Origin: Onthophagus taurus | Lineage: Eukaryota > Arthropoda > Insecta > Coleoptera > Scarabaeidae | Assembly: GCF_036711975.1 (NCBI RefSeq) | Contig: NC_091971.1 | Span: forward strand, 28,031,501 to 28,095,500 | Length of the DNA: 64,000 nucleotides | Reading direction: 5' to 3' | Shown here: positions 43,901 to 58,900 of the stretch, one piece after another | Numbering within the stretch: position 1 is the first letter of the stretch | How the letters are laid out: every line of letters begins with the position of its first letter | Translations under genes and position numbers: made by a program | The notes under the pieces: generated by a model | Databases searched by the model: none | Seen by the model: only the letters and a program-made list of their open reading frames with translations | What the model was told of the DNA's origin: nothing

Positions 43901-46900
43901 GCAGACTGGTAGGCTATTCCGTTACGTTAACAAAAAAAAATTTTACGGTTCATGTCTGACTGGATTATAATGAACATTTTGAAGGTATTTGTGATTAGTT
44001 TAAAGATAAAACTTATATCTATTTTTGTCGTCGTAATTTAGTTATTTGTCCTTATGTGCGCCGATGAACTAATAAGTTTTGTATCAAGTCTCGTCTCGTT
44101 TTTCGTACAAAAGTTTCATAAAAGTGTCGAAATCTCGTCATGCATAATCTTATTGTTTCAGTGCAATAAGGAATACTTAAATACTTGCTATAATGTAAGA
44201 GTCGGAAGAGAGAATTACAGCCCTCAGCCCTATCGGTCGCAAATGATTTTGTTTTTCACCCAATCGTTTAGGCATAACAAACATCGTGCAGATTTATTAT
44301 TAAGGCGATTTTGATGTTTTCTTATAGTTAATGCAGCACGTGAGAATAATCTTTACGCCGGGACTGAAGTCAAGAAAGCCATTACACTTAAAATAGAAAA
44401 TTCAGAAGCATGAATTTTACACCATTGTAATATATCTGTGTCTTTATTACACCGACGCATAGAATAATATTTTTGAAGCTCCTGCATCCATTCTCCTTCG
44501 GAAGGCGTAGGATTTACTGCATACAAAACATCAAAATCAATGACAACATCCGACTTTTCCGCTCTAGAATCTTCTCGTTCCTCCAATGGCGTTACTTTCG
44601 AACGTTGGCCTTCTGATTGATGGAAATAGGCTTTGTATACATCTTCAAATTTCTGAATCGAAGTCTCTTTTAATTCTTGGCTCCATCTTGTCATATCAAA
44701 AATTTCTATCTTATGCCGCGAATTGAGAATTAAAATTGCAGCATAAATCTAGTTAGTTTTATGATAATGCTTTAATATTTTGTCTGTGGCAGCCTGAAAA
44801 CTAACTATAAGCTGCTCTTCGACAGCGTTTCGATCATGAAAATATTTAGTAGTATATTGCTACATACAACCACCATAGGTAATTTGACGTACTTCTCTCC
44901 TCCAAGTTTCTTGGGAAGTATTTGAAAGTGGACTAGTAGTTTATGCACTTCTTCTAGCAGTATCCATTCTTTGTCCTCAAGAGCATATGATTTTAAATCA
45001 ACAACATTTTGACACAATGCACCAAGTCCATGTCTACCTTCAAGTACTTTCAACATATCATTACTGAAATTCCAGCATGTAGATACGAAAATATTTACAG
45101 AAATATTGCAGATATTTGCAGAATACTTACCTGTGAAAACTGACTCTCGTACGAGACGCAAGACCTCATGCACGAGACTCGAGATGAAACCAATGAAAGT
45201 CTCGTCTTGTCTTGTCCGAGTATCGGATGTCGTAAACGAGACTCTCGTACACACCACTCAACCGTACGTAACACGTACTCAGAAAAAATTATAAATTCCA
45301 AAGAGGAACATGGAATCTTAAAATTTTATTTCACAGCCTTATTCCCCATCCCCTGAAAGACAGGAATCCGGAAACACCCCGAAACACTCTTTTCAGTTAA
45401 GGTTTAAAAAAAAATCCCAAAGTTTGAATCGCATATAACACCTGTACCTAACATGTACTCAAAAAAAATTGCAAAGTCCAAAGAGGAACATCGAAATATC
45501 AGCAAACGTTCATTCAACAAAGTTCTAAATTGGCACGATTACTCTTCAAATGCTGTCAAATAGATTGTCATTTGCTGTATCACAGTATTTTATACAGATT
45601 GGGCAAAAATTGAATTACCGTTTTTCCTCATTCAATGGCAAAAAAGTCGAAAATTTTAAATGGTATGCCCTATATTTTATTAGCCTACCAGAAAGGGAAT
45701 TTAATTCTCTACAAATAATATAAAAACATACCTATTTGTTGTAGTTTTTCTCATAGTGGAAATTTTATCAAAACATGGAGAAAATGGCGGAAACCAGTTA
45801 TATTTTTATTAGAAGGCCATGATATTTTGACAATTTTTCGTTTAATTTACTTTTACAATTAACAACGATTGATAATCTTTTATTTACCAAAAACAACAAA
45901 CACAAGAACAAATAAATGAAACAATGAAAACAAGAATTTAATGACAAAAATTAGATTTGGATAAAAAATATAACTTTTAATGATTATAAAAATTTAAAAT
46001 ACAGCAATTTCCTCTTGATTTTTTATTATGATTATCAATACATTTGACGTTTCGAACTATTTTAAATAGTTCATCATTAGAAACCACTCTAAGAAAGGTT
46101 AAAATCAACGTCAACAACATTATTTCCATTACGGAAAACGTTAAAACAAACCGAACGTAAACCGGATATACATTATTATCACAAACAAACAAAACGTACC
46201 TTTATCGAGTATCCTTATTAATTAATTTGTCAATTCCATTGCTTAAATGTATATTTTCCATAATCATCTTTAGTTTTTTATCAAAATGCCAAATTTATAA
46301 TGCAATTCTACACGCTCATACGGATCTAGCGACTTTAAGAAAGAGATAACGTTACTGAAACCAGTTTTTCTTTTACAATGTGCTATACGGAAAACAACTC
46401 AATACGATTCAATTTTCAAAATTTAAATTTATTTACATCAACATTTATCATCCAAAGTTAAAAATTTATATGTATATATTTTTTATAGAGATTATTGAAC
46501 TATCAATTAACTAAAACTCGAACGAACCAAAATAATCATATATCTAGTTTATTTATTATGCCTGTATAATAACTGCCTATACATCCTGAATCTGATTTAA
46601 AATTAACTGACTTATTAATGTTCTTGGGTATGTAGATAGCTTCAGTGTTCTTTCTATTGAACGTATCACTTTCAGTGGTCAACAGTTTAGGCTTGTCAAA
46701 ATTAAAATTATGGCGATTCTTGATTGCATGTTGGTAGAGAGCTGTCTTATTGGTAGTTTTATGTTGATTAACATCGTATTTATGTTGTTTTATATGTTTA
46801 TGTAAATGTTGTTTGCTTTCACCTATACAGGGTAATTCAAATTCAATCCCCACCATTGGGATCTCAGAAACCATAAGAGATACAGAAATGGTTAAATGGG

Positions 46901-49900
46901 GGCAAAGTTGCGTATCTTAGATTTCATCGTTTTTCAACTAAGTTTTGGGTCTAGCCGTTTTAGTTTTTAAAATATGACCGAACAACAAAAAAATGACTTT
47001 TTCGTTTTTTGCCTATAACTCCTTTACTTTTCGTTTTCTCATGAATCTGAAAAAACGTTCTTAAGGTAACTTTTTATGAAAAATGTTATGACACAACTAA
47101 AAATTTTCTCCGACGTTTCGTTTTCGTGAAACTATCATAAGGTTTATTCTTTTGTTTTAATAATTCAATGCTTTTTTTTAACGAAATACATTGTGTGACA
47201 TATCATTGAAATCAGAATTAATTATACTATTTGTCCACGACTACCTTATAATATATACCTTATGAATGAGTTTTCTAAAACAAAATGGTAGTCATTTTTC
47301 ACGGAGTGAATAATAGCGGTGAATAATAATCATTATTCACGGGTAGCCATCTTGACCAGACTAATAATAATTATTTGAAACGTTAAAACTTCAAAAAACG
47401 TCAATTTAATTCAATTTTTTAGGAGTTTCTAAATGTTTGACATTAAAAAAACCTAAACAAATTCCTTTTTTTGTATGATTTAAGCATAAATTAATTAATT
47501 TTTTTTTTCGTAAAGAAAACGACGTTTTATAAAACTGACACTTAATAGTGCAACACCCTTAGCAAGTAATTTTAAAAGATGCCCTGTTTAGTAGTGAACT
47601 ACAAAATGTGGTTTCAACAAGATGGTATGTCTTGTAAAAAGACTCTTTCTAATAAGGTTAACTTAAAGACAAAATTAAACAAACAAGTATTATTTTCTTA
47701 AAACTAAGGCAAATGCTCAAATTATTTGCCGTAGGCTCTAATACAAGCTCTGCATCGTCACAGAAAAGATCTTTTTACTGGTTGTGCAAATCTCTTTGCA
47801 TTTATTTTTTATTTCTTCTGCTGCTGTATAAATATTGTGGCACAGTTCGGCCAAGATTTTCAATCGGTTTTTAATACACTGTTTCTTTTATGCAATTCTA
47901 ATAAGAAAATCAAGGGGATTTAGACCTAGAGAATGAGGAGGCCACGTAATTGAACCACGACGCCCAATCCATCTTTCTGGGTATTCTGTATGCAATCCCG
48001 TACAGGACAAGCATAATGAACTGGGCAACCATCTTGTTGAAACCACATTTCTCTGTAGATATTGAGTGGCACATCTTCTAACAAAGTTGTTAAATCATTT
48101 TGGAGGAAATACAAATAACATACGAAAGTAAGAATTTTTTAAATAACGCATTTTTGGCAGAAAAACAGGCAATAATATTTTTTAGGAAAAGAAAAATGGT
48201 AAGTGTTATACCATTTTGGAATCTTGACTAAACAGGCCATCTTTTAAAATAACTTGCCAAGGGTGTTGTACTAGTCCTTTGTTTAGAAATCGTGTATCAA
48301 ACTTAATAGACATAAATTCTTTCAACCTTAACTCAATCAAACTGATACTTTTTCTTGCAAAACTAACGACTTTTGTTGTTCGATTTGTGACTGCTATAGT
48401 AGCATGGTTCATGAGGAATACATTATTAAAGAAATCACTACTAAATTGCGAACATTTCTGACCGTAGTACCTAAAGATATGATGTACGGGAACGATTTTT
48501 AACATTTTCAAAAATATGTCTATTACCACTTAACTATTACACTTAGACATAGAATTTTTTTCTTATTTTTACCAGAACAGCTATGGGTTGGCCTCTCACC
48601 CGGTGCCCGCTTGACGTTGAGTTTCGGGACATTCTGTATATAAAATTTTTTAATTTTGGTTGATAAATGTGATGTAAATAAATTTAAATTTTGAAAATTG
48701 AATCGTATTGAGTTGTTTTCCGTATAGCACATTGTAAAAGAAAAACTGGTTTCCGTATGAGCGTGTAGAATTGCATTATAAATTTGGCATTTTGATAAAA
48801 AACTAAAGATAATTATGGAAAATATACATTTAAGCGATGGAATTGACAAATTAATTCATAAGGATACTCGATAGTTTCGAGTCGTTTTGTTTGTTTGTGA
48901 TAATATATATCCGGTTTACGTTCGGTTTGTTTTAACGTTTTCCGTAATGGAGATAATGTTGTCGACGTTAATTTTAACCTTTTTTAGAGTGGTTTCTGAT
49001 GAACTATTTGAAATAGTTCGATAGCCATAATAAAAAATCTAGAGGAAATTCCTGTATTTTAAATTTTTACAATCATTAAAAGAATATAAATTTTATTCTA
49101 TTATAATATTTTTTTATAAAATTTAATATGGAAATGCAATAAAATACGGTAAAATATTTATTTCGTTGTCTTCATCACTGGTGACGGGAAATATACGGTT
49201 TCTTTTAGTCTCGATCTTGATATGTCCACAACCAAGAAAATCTATGATTTGTTAGGTATTTATCATTAAGTATTCCAAAATTTTATTACATTCGCCATCA
49301 ATACAAAATAAATTTCAAATATCGGTGTTGGAATAATCTGCCATGATGTTGAATGATTTACACCCATCATCAAATGTAACTAATGACAATAATAATACAA
49401 ACATAAACGAAAAACTGTCCAAATTCAATGGCGTTCTAATAAAAAAACCAAACAATTTCTGGCATTCTATAAATGTTTTGACAAATTTTCCAATATCAGG
49501 TAAACTATAATAAATAGGTGTCGGCATGTTTATAGATGATTTGTAGAGAATTAAATTATCTCTTTGGTAGGTTAAAAAAATATGGGGCGTTCCATTTAAA
49601 ATTTTCGATCTTCTTGCCATTGAACACAAATGACACATCAAATGACCATCTATTTGATATCATCTGAAGAGTAATCCTGCCAAGTTAGAGCTTTCTTGAA
49701 TGAATATTGGCTGAGAAATGGGATTTTAAAGAGCATGGTAAAATTCACCAAAAAAACTTAAAACCAAAATAACTCGAAAACCATCTTGAAAATATTTTAG
49801 ATCGAAAGATCGGTATGAACCTCCATTATAAACTAAATTTTAGAAACGTAGATGCAATACAACAAAAAAAAAAGGGTGTTGCTGATTTTTTGGCGGACAC

Positions 49901-52900
49901 TGTATACGATTCAAACTTTGGGACTTTTTTTAAACCTTAATTATTGAAAAGCGTGTCTCGGGGTTTTTGCAGAGCTTTAGGGCATGGAGAATAAGGATGT
50001 GAAATAAAATTTGTTACGCCTCAAAAAGAAATTAAGCAAAGAAATGAAAAAGTCAAGGGGACTTCAGCTAGTTCAGGGATGGAGGGGGTAGTTCATTTAT
50101 TTGACGCCATACTATTGAAATCCCTTGACCCACTAATGATGAAGTGAGTTGGTGGGGAAAGAGAGGGAAAAGGAAATTTAAAATCAAGATAAAGATACAA
50201 ACAATTCTATCCGAGATGCAATGACAAAAAAAAATTTAAAAAAAAAATCACAAATGAAAAGTTCTCTTTTTTGAAAAAGGGAAAGAAAAGTAATAACAAT
50301 AACGAGGCGAAACTTATTGATTCGCCCCCCTCTACAAGTTTGTCAGGGAAAAACGTTTAATTTAAATTAAAAAAATAATAATAATATCGATCTATTATTA
50401 TTATTTTATTTTTACTACTAGTCCCAATTTTAAATCTTTTAACAAATGAAAACAATTAAATATAAATCTAATCGCGTCTTTAGTTTTATATAAAAAAATT
50501 ATCCTTTTATTTATTTATTTAGTTTTTCCTTTTTGCAAGGGCTGTCTTAGGTTTTCACAAACTGTTTAATTTTTGCTCCTTTTAAATGTGGTAAGAATTA
50601 CCCCAAAATTAAAGGCCTAAAGTGGAAAGAAAATTGAAAACGATGTATTAAATTCAATAAAAAAAAATATTTAAATTTTATCACAAATGTAAATGAATTA
50701 AAGGTAAATTAGATGACTTTAAGAGAAAAAAAAATTGAGAAAACTAGATGAAACCTACCTTTGATCTTCGAGGCCTTAGTCAGTTAAAAAAAACTGTTTT
50801 AAATTTTCGTTAAAATAATTAACCCTGGAATAACTCCGTAAATTTATATTCCTTCAGGAATTATAAATAAAATGAATATCTTCGTGATGACTCTATCACT
50901 AACAGCGGATGTGCCCAGAATAATCCAAAAATTAAATCACAAAAATCAAACATTTTGGCAACAAGTTCACTAAGTAGATATGTCTTTAACGACTGACTTG
51001 GTAAAAGAGAGAGAATCTCATATCCGGATTTCTTTAAATACTGAATAAAAAAATGTGAACTTAACGTCACATCTGGTACCAACAAAATGGAAATATGTTC
51101 AAAAAAATTTGTTTATTAAAAATTACTATGTGAAATTGATGAAATTTTACTTAAAAATTCTAATAAAATTAAATAAATGAAATTGAAAAGTGAAAAGAAC
51201 AGAATTAGAGAAAAGATAGATTAACTAAATTGAACATTTAAAAAAATAAAATTTTTATCAGAGACACCCATTTTTGGAAAGAGCAAGTAAAGAAAAATAG
51301 GACTCTGCACCGCCGTGAAAATCGTCACTGTAAAAAAAAAGAACATAATTCTCTACAAAAACAAAAAATCTTTGCATCTCTAAACAGAATTAAATAAAAA
51401 AAACAATTGGAAAGGATAATAAAAGCAAATACAAAAAGGTAACAAATTTTAAGATTTCGATGCTCCTCTTTGGATTTTTCTTTTTTTTTTTTGAGTACAT
51501 GTTAGGTACGAGTGTTATATTATGCGATTCAAACTTTGAGATTTTTTTAAGCCTTATCTGAAAAGAGTGTCTCGGGTTTTTTGCGGATTCCTGTCATTTA
51601 GGGCATGGGGAATGAGGCTGTGAAATAAAATTTCAACGTTTATAAAATTGATAGGTTGATATAATTACAAAAAATGTGGTTATAAGTTTTGTTGTGGAGT
51701 TATTAGTACCAAAGCTATTTGTTTACATTATATTATTACATATTATTTTTTTGTTAATAACTTTTAGGAGAGAAATCTATTGCTAACTTCTCACCGGTAA
51801 AATTTTGTGTCTTAGACGACCTCTGGCGACACATTCACGCAGTATATGTTAAACCGTTTCTGACTCATTGTTGCAAAGTTGACAAGTTTGATCCTCAGCT
51901 TGTCCAATGTGGAAGAAGTGGTATTTTGGGGGCGCATGGCCGGCAGGAAACCTGAGAGCGTCCTTATATCTTGTTTGCTGAGGCATAAAACCTCTTTAGT
52001 TTTGTTTTGTGAAAGAGTTGTCATACTCTTCGCTTGTCTGTGACCTCGAAGTTCTTTCCAGCGTAAGGCAACCTTTCAAGCCACCCAACTGTTGATTACT
52101 TGTTTTAGGTGGCGTTTTTGTAGTCCACAACCAGGTTGGGGTCCAATAAAGGGCGTTTTCTCTGCCTTTTTGGCCAGCTTGTCCGGTTTCTCCTTGCCAT
52201 CAATGTTTCTGTGACCTGGAAACCACCATAGAGTAACATCATTGCCCTATCTAGCGAGTTCTCTCGGGTTGTTGGTACACTCTCTGATCAGTGCGGAGTC
52301 ACACGTGTAGGCCTGAATTGTCTTTAGGGCAGCCCGACTGTCTGTGAAAATGTTTATGTATGCACCTTTCTATCCCTTTTGTAGGTTCAAGCGATGCAGA
52401 CGTTTATAGCAAAAACTTCTGCTTGAAAAATGGTTATGTCCGAGCTGAGGGGAAATTTAATGTGGCTCTTTTGTCCACTAATGCCCATAGCGGATCCAAC
52501 TGTCTTTGAAGCATCGGTGTACCAGGCAAGGGCTCCTCTTTTTAGTTGAGGCCCACCCTTCGTCCAATCATTCCTACCTCTAACCTTCTAACCTTTTAAA
52601 ATTAACACAAAAACTTCATATAGACATAGGTCGACAGACGCTTTGTTTTGGAGATACAGGGTGTTCAAATTAAATTTTTAAATTAATTTTTTTTTTAATA
52701 TTACACGTGTATTTCAATCGATTCTATTCAAATTTAGTATACGGTGGTTTTTTGGCATAAGAAAGACGGTTATGGAGACTATTAAAATATATATTATATT
52801 AATACAGCCGGTAGAGGTAGCTCTGTACCTACATATTTACGGATTAAAATAACCATAACTTTTCTGACAGTATACTTTTTGACTTTTTGAATAAAAAATC

Positions 52901-55900
52901 TTATTCTGTCAAGTGTCAAAGCACCAGTAGTTGTTCATCAGAGTGTTAAATTAATTTTTCTTATTCGTTAACGTGTAAAAGTCAATTTTTCACAGTCACA
53001 TTAATGAACAAATGTGTTAAATTTATTACTCTTTTTCCTTAACACTTAAAACTTTATAAAATGTCGTTTATTTTTCTTAACCAAGAGTTAGCGGGTATTC
53101 ATTTTGTAGTCCGAGAGTATAGGAGAAGATATCCCAATAGAGGACATTTGCATCCTTCTCTGTTTGTGAAAGTGCATAGATAAATACAGGTAAACAGGAG
53201 CAAAAATATAGAGAAAATGGAAAAAATGTTAGCATTGTGGGTTGATGATGCCAATCAAAAAAATATGCCTGCACACAAGCAGACATATGCGAACAAGCAC
53301 TGTTGATTTTTTCTGATTTGAAGGCGCAAGAAAACACTGACGAAACTTTCTTGGCAAGCACTGCGTGGTTCACGAGGTTCAAATCTCGAACCAATATCAG
53401 TAGCACTAAACTAAGCGGCGAAGCGCGAGCGCTGATGTAGCAGCAGCAGCAGCTTACCCTCAAAAGTTTCAAGAAATTGTGGAACAAGGGAACTACTCTG
53501 CAGATCTCATCTTCAACTTTGATGAAACAGCCCTCTATTGGAACAAGTTGCCATCGAAAACGTTTATTTTGCGAGAAGAACATAGCCCTCCTGGATATAA
53601 AGCTGTCAAGGATAGACTGACTGTTTTCTTGGTATCAAATATTTCTGGTTCCATAAAATTTAAGTAAATGGTAGTGTACTATTCCCAGAATCCACGGGCT
53701 TTTAAAGGTCTTGACAAAAGCTCCCTGCCAGTTTTTTGGAGGTGGAATAAAAAGGGTGGATTACTCGGGAGATTTTCACAGACTGGTATAAAAATTATTT
53801 TTGCCCTACTGTACTTAAATTTTGTGACCGAAATTATTTTCCAAAGAAAGGAATCCTCCTATTAGACAATGCCCCAGGACATCCGAAAAATCTTGTCACG
53901 TTAGACACGGGATTGGACGTCAAGGTAATTTACATGCCCCCTAACACAACCTCCGTTTTACAACCCATGGATCAGGGGGTAATTTCTTCCTTTAAAGCGT
54001 ATTATTTGCGCATAACATTAAAAGCAATGATACTAATTCCAATCAGACCGTTAAAAATTAATGGCGATCATACTATATTTTAAAAGGAATAAAAAATCTA
54101 AAGTGTGATTGGGGCGAAGTGACCAACAATTGTTTAAACAGCGTTTGGCGTAGACGTCTGCCTGGATTTATACAAAGTGCAAGTGTAGAAGTGGCAAATA
54201 ACATTAACATAAACGAAGACATTATCAGGCTTACACGCGAATGTATTCGAAGACGTAACAATTGAAGATGTGACCGAACTATTAAACGTGCATGACTAAC
54301 AACCACTCTCAAATCAAGAATTAGAAGAGTTGATGGAGGCATATGATCGCCCTCAATCAGAAAATCCCGAAGAAGAAGAGAAGGATGAGAAAGGAAATTA
54401 TAGGAAAATCCTAAAAACGGACGATCTAACTCGTATCCTTTCCTCTATAGAAAGGTTAACAGGTGATCTATCTCACAGAGATAGATGGGAATTACAATCG
54501 AAGCGCAAATGTTAAAAGAAGTGTCAAAGCTGCCGTTCGACCTTATGCTACGATTATGCAAGAAAGGAAGCAACAAGCAAAGCAAATGAAATTGGATGCT
54601 TTTTTCAAAAAAGTGTGGGACTTTAATTTAGTACTGACGAACTAGTGACTTAGTATTTATTTCAAAAAAATCATTATTTATATTAAGAGATTATTATTTA
54701 TTTCGAATATACAGGGTGAGTCAATAGTGCGGGGACGGAAGATAGTGGCTATACTATTGAAAATAAAAGAAATGTTTTTATGCCATCATATATTACCATC
54801 AAAGCTGTATCGATTAAAATTATTTTCAGCTATACAGGGTGTTTCACTATTCCAGGACCATACTCAACTTCATTTTTTTAAATGGAACGCTATGTATTTT
54901 TTTACATATTCTGATTTGCTGTCTTAAATGCTACGACTGCATATCTTGTTTTTAAATTTTGAATGCAAGGTTGCCAAGTTATTATTTTTTTTGTGAAAAA
55001 GTTTGAAAATTCAGGTGGTCACTTAAAATTCGTTATCTGCATTAATATTGAATATTGAAGATTGCAATTTGGGGTGTCGATAAACAAAGCTTGGGTCTTT
55101 CGAACACTGTTCATACTATTGGATATCATTGTACAGGGTGTTTAGCAAAAGCGATTAATTTATGCAATGTTTGGAGAACCATAACTTTGTTATTTTAAAT
55201 GGAACACCCCGTATTTTTCTAAGGTTTCGGATAGCCTTATTAATTATCTTTCATTTTTGTTAAGCATATGGTATCTCTAATACGTGTACTTTTTGAGAAA
55301 ATTAGACTGCTTTAAAAATGTCGGCATAAACGTGATTTATTAAAAAAAAGTAGGCTTTGAAAAGATTTTTATAGCAATACGAAGTGTCAAACAATTAAGT
55401 TTTGATTTCTCTTTGTTTGTTCATAACGTGTTTCCAAAATCTGTTGTTTGATTAAAATGAATTTTAGTCAAGAAGAACTTATTGATATGGTATATTTCTT
55501 GGGTGCGGGAGAGCGAAATCCATTTCTTGCCTCTAGACTTTACGCTCAACAATTTCCAGAGCGTAGGCATCCTAGGGTTGAAGCATTTGAAAACCTTCAA
55601 GAAAGGTTTGAAAGAACAGGACACGTCAAATACGAAAAAAAAGATCGCGAGAAACGAACCACTCGGGAAGAGAACGAACTTTCTGTATTATTAAAGGTAG
55701 TTGAAAACCCGCACACTAGTACACGCAAAATAAGCAATGAGCTTAACGTCAGCCAAACGTCTGTTTCAAGAATCTTACGAAAATATAAATTTCATCCATA
55801 CCATATTCAATTAGTACAAGAACTTGATGCAACTGATTTCCAGAAAAGGCTAGAATTTTCGGAATGGGCATTAGAAAAAGTTCAACAAGAGTATAATTTT

Positions 55901-58900
55901 TTTGATTATCTATTATTCAGCGATGAGGCAACGTTTCACAAAAATGGCTACGTTAACCGCCATAACTTTCATTATTATGATACTATCAATCCTCATTTTA
56001 TACGACCAGTAGACCACCAACATCGATGGTCTGTAAATGTCTGGGCAGGGATAGTAGGATCTTGTTTGATCGGGCCGTATTTTTTCGAGGGAAACGTTAA
56101 CGGAGAATCTTATTGGAATTTTTTGGAAAATCACCTGCCAGCACTTTTAGGAGATGTTCCACTAAACGTTCGGTAAAGAATGTGGTTTCAGCACGACGGT
56201 GCGCCACCTCACTATAGTAGGATAGTTAGAAGACATTTAGACAGAATTTTTGTTGATCGGTGGGTAGGCAGAGGAGGTCCTGTTAGATGGCCACCACGTT
56301 CTCCGGATTTGACAAAATTAGATTTTTTTTTGTGGGGATATGTAAAAAGCTTGGTATATGAAGAACCACCAACGACGAAAGCAAATATGATGAATCGTAT
56401 TCGCGATGCGTTTGAAACAATAAACGTAAACATGTTGCAGAACGTTAATGTTTCATTTCTTAGACGAATTGAAACTTGTGTTCAACAACAAGGAGGCTAT
56501 ATTGAACATTTACTTTAATTTTGTTTTGTTAATGGTTGTTGCTTAATTCTTCATTGTATTTTTTTTAATATTGTGTATTGCACCTATATCTTTTTCGACA
56601 TAAACTTACTTATATGTTCAAAAATGTTGTTCCATAGCCTACATTTTGTAAATAAATCACGTTTATACTGACATTTTTAAAACAGTCTAATTTTCTCAAA
56701 AAGTACACGTATTAGATATATCATATGCTTAACAAAAATAAAAGAGAATTAATAAGGCTATCCGAAACCTTAGAAAAATACGGGGTGTTCTATTTAAAAT
56801 AACAAAGTTATGGTTCTCCAAACATTGCATAAATTAATCGCTTTTGCTAAACACCCTGTACAATGATATCCAATAGTATGAACAGTGTTCGAAAGACCCA
56901 AGCTTTGTTTATCGACACCCCAAATTGCAATCTTCAATATTCAATATTAATGCAGATAACGAATTTTAAGTGACCACCTGAATTTTCAAACTTTTTCACA
57001 AAAAAAATAATAACTTGGCAACCTTGCATTCAAAATTTAAAAACAAGATATGCAGTCGTAGCATTTAAGACAGCAAATCAGAATATGTAAAAAAATACAT
57101 AGCGTTCCATTTAAAAAAATGAAGTTGAGTATGGTCCTGGAATAGTGAAACACCCTGTATAGCTGAAAATAATTTTAATCGATACAGCTTTGATGGTAAT
57201 ATATGATGGCATAAAAACATTTCTTTTATTTTCAATAGTATAGCCACTATCTTCCGTCCCCGCACTATTGACTCACCCTGTATATATAGGATATGTATTA
57301 AATAAACATGTTAGATTGTTCTTAGAATTTTGACATGGAACCTAACCTATCGTCCATTATAATTGTGTTCATTTTACGCCGATTTTGTTTACGCCGGTGT
57401 CACTCGGAACGGAACCCCGGCGTAAAACGACGTTTACCTGTAGTTGAACAAGGGCTAAATAATGATGTTAGACTGCAAAGAAATTTTAGAAGAAAAATTT
57501 TCCGTGAGTTCTACAGAGACCCACTACCAGGCTATGAAAAATGGCGTGTTACGTTTTGTCGGTGGATTGCTAATGCAACAGCCAACAATCGAGATCAGGA
57601 CTGCTAATAACAATCGGGATTGTTAACTTTCATAACATACATGTTTGGGCGCATGAAAATTCCCACGCAATTCGGCCACGAAACTTTCAACATGAATTTA
57701 GAGTCAACGTCTGGGTAGGTATTTATAATAATCATATTTTCGGGCCTTACTTTTTGCCATCACGACTAAATGCTGCGGCGTTCTTGCAATTTTTGGAAGC
57801 CGAACATGCCAATATGTGGGATAATATTGATTTAGATTTAAGAAGAAGCCTGGTTGCAACTTCATGGTTGTCTAGCTCATCATGGTAGGGTAACAAATAG
57901 AATAGACAACCATTTTCCTGCAAGATGGATTGGTCGTGGTGGACCAGTTGTATGGCTCCCACGATCTGCAGATCTTAATTCTTTAGTCTTTTTTGTATGG
58001 GGATATTTGAAAGGAAAAGTATTATTATAGGATTAGGAATGCTTGTAATGACATAAGGTCGTTCTTAAATACCATTACTCGATCAGTCATTCGTCGATCA
58101 GAATTATGTAACCAGCAAAATGATATAAGAGTACCCATTTTGTTTAAACAAGTACAGAGAATAAGAATTTTTTTTTTAAATTTTTTTCTTAAGTATCTGT
58201 AAAGAATACGTTTCAGAGCAGCTATCCTCTACCGGCTATAGTAAAACGGACTCCATAATCGTCTTTCTTATGCCAAAAAGCCTCCATATACGAAATTTGA
58301 ATAGAACCGGTTGAAATAAAAAAATAAATTAATAATTTTATTTGAACACTCTGTATCTCCAAAACAAAGCGTTTGTCGACCTATGTTTATATGAAGGTTT
58401 TTTATTAATTTTAAAAGATCTACCGATTGTTAAAGTCCTGTTACAAAAACCTGAAACACCCTGTAAAAATGAAATGGTGTGAGACCGAGTAGGACTTCAA
58501 GAGCAGCCGTCGGACAAGATCTCATTGCACCCATTATATTAAGACATGCTAACCGCTGAATTTGTGCCAGCTGTTGTTGTGCTGTCTTATAATTTGTTTT
58601 TGGTCACCAAACCAGCGAGGCATAGACGAGCATGGGTCTGTCATTCGTGGTTTGAGATCCCAGTTCCTTCCGAGAAGCCTGCGGCAGATCTGGTTAGCCA
58701 TAATGGCCTATTATTAAGTACCTAATTACCCTTAGGTATTTAACTTCTGTTTTGAAGTTAATAGTTCTGCTTTCAATGAAGGCTTCTCCCAATTGTAGCT
58801 TCCTTCTTCTAGTGAAAGAGACTATTTCGATTTTGTTTGGATTGATGCAGAACCCATTGCTTCTGCACCAAGTGCTGGTGAGTACTAGGGCTTTCTGCAT

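Larger units (their letters stand above)
53187..57440 (+). mobile_element. Tigger/pogo element Tigger-2, containing MLE-C
   Basis: It begins CAGGTAAAC (53187) and ends GTTTACCTG (57440), with TA on both sides (53185-53186 and 57441-57442). The right terminal region holds CGCCGGTGTCACTCGGAACG and GTAAAACGACG, typical Tigger-end sequence; the left has been shortened just inside the first nine bases. MLE-C occupies 54710-57282. Confidence 0.85.
52590..58464 (+). mobile_element. Mariner-like element MLE-B, inserted in the LINE and itself invaded
   Basis: The right terminal repeat (about 58205-58464) ends ...CACCCTGTA. Its inverse is at about 52590-52830, sharing CATAGGTCGACAGACGCTTT and TTGGAGATACAGGGTGTTCA; the outer ~45 bases are missing on the left. 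Flanking DNA on both sides is one R1-like LINE, so MLE-B split it. Inside MLE-B lies the Tigger-2 element. Confidence 0.8.

Noticed and set aside
46826-48270. A complete mariner-like element
   Set aside because: Only one TACAGGGT end is evident, and the internal inverted duplication confuses the right end, so I did not call full boundaries.
50861-51085. 74-codon minus-strand ORF
   Set aside because: No recognisable motif and no second copy seen in the window.
53077-53583. 168-codon minus-strand ORF
   Set aside because: It covers the MLE-B N-terminus and Tigger-2 start in antisense and shows no motif.
54727-57265. Two identical 66-codon ORFs (54727-54927 + and 57065-57265 -)
   Set aside because: They are the same sequence in the two arms of the MLE-C inverted repeat, not independent genes.
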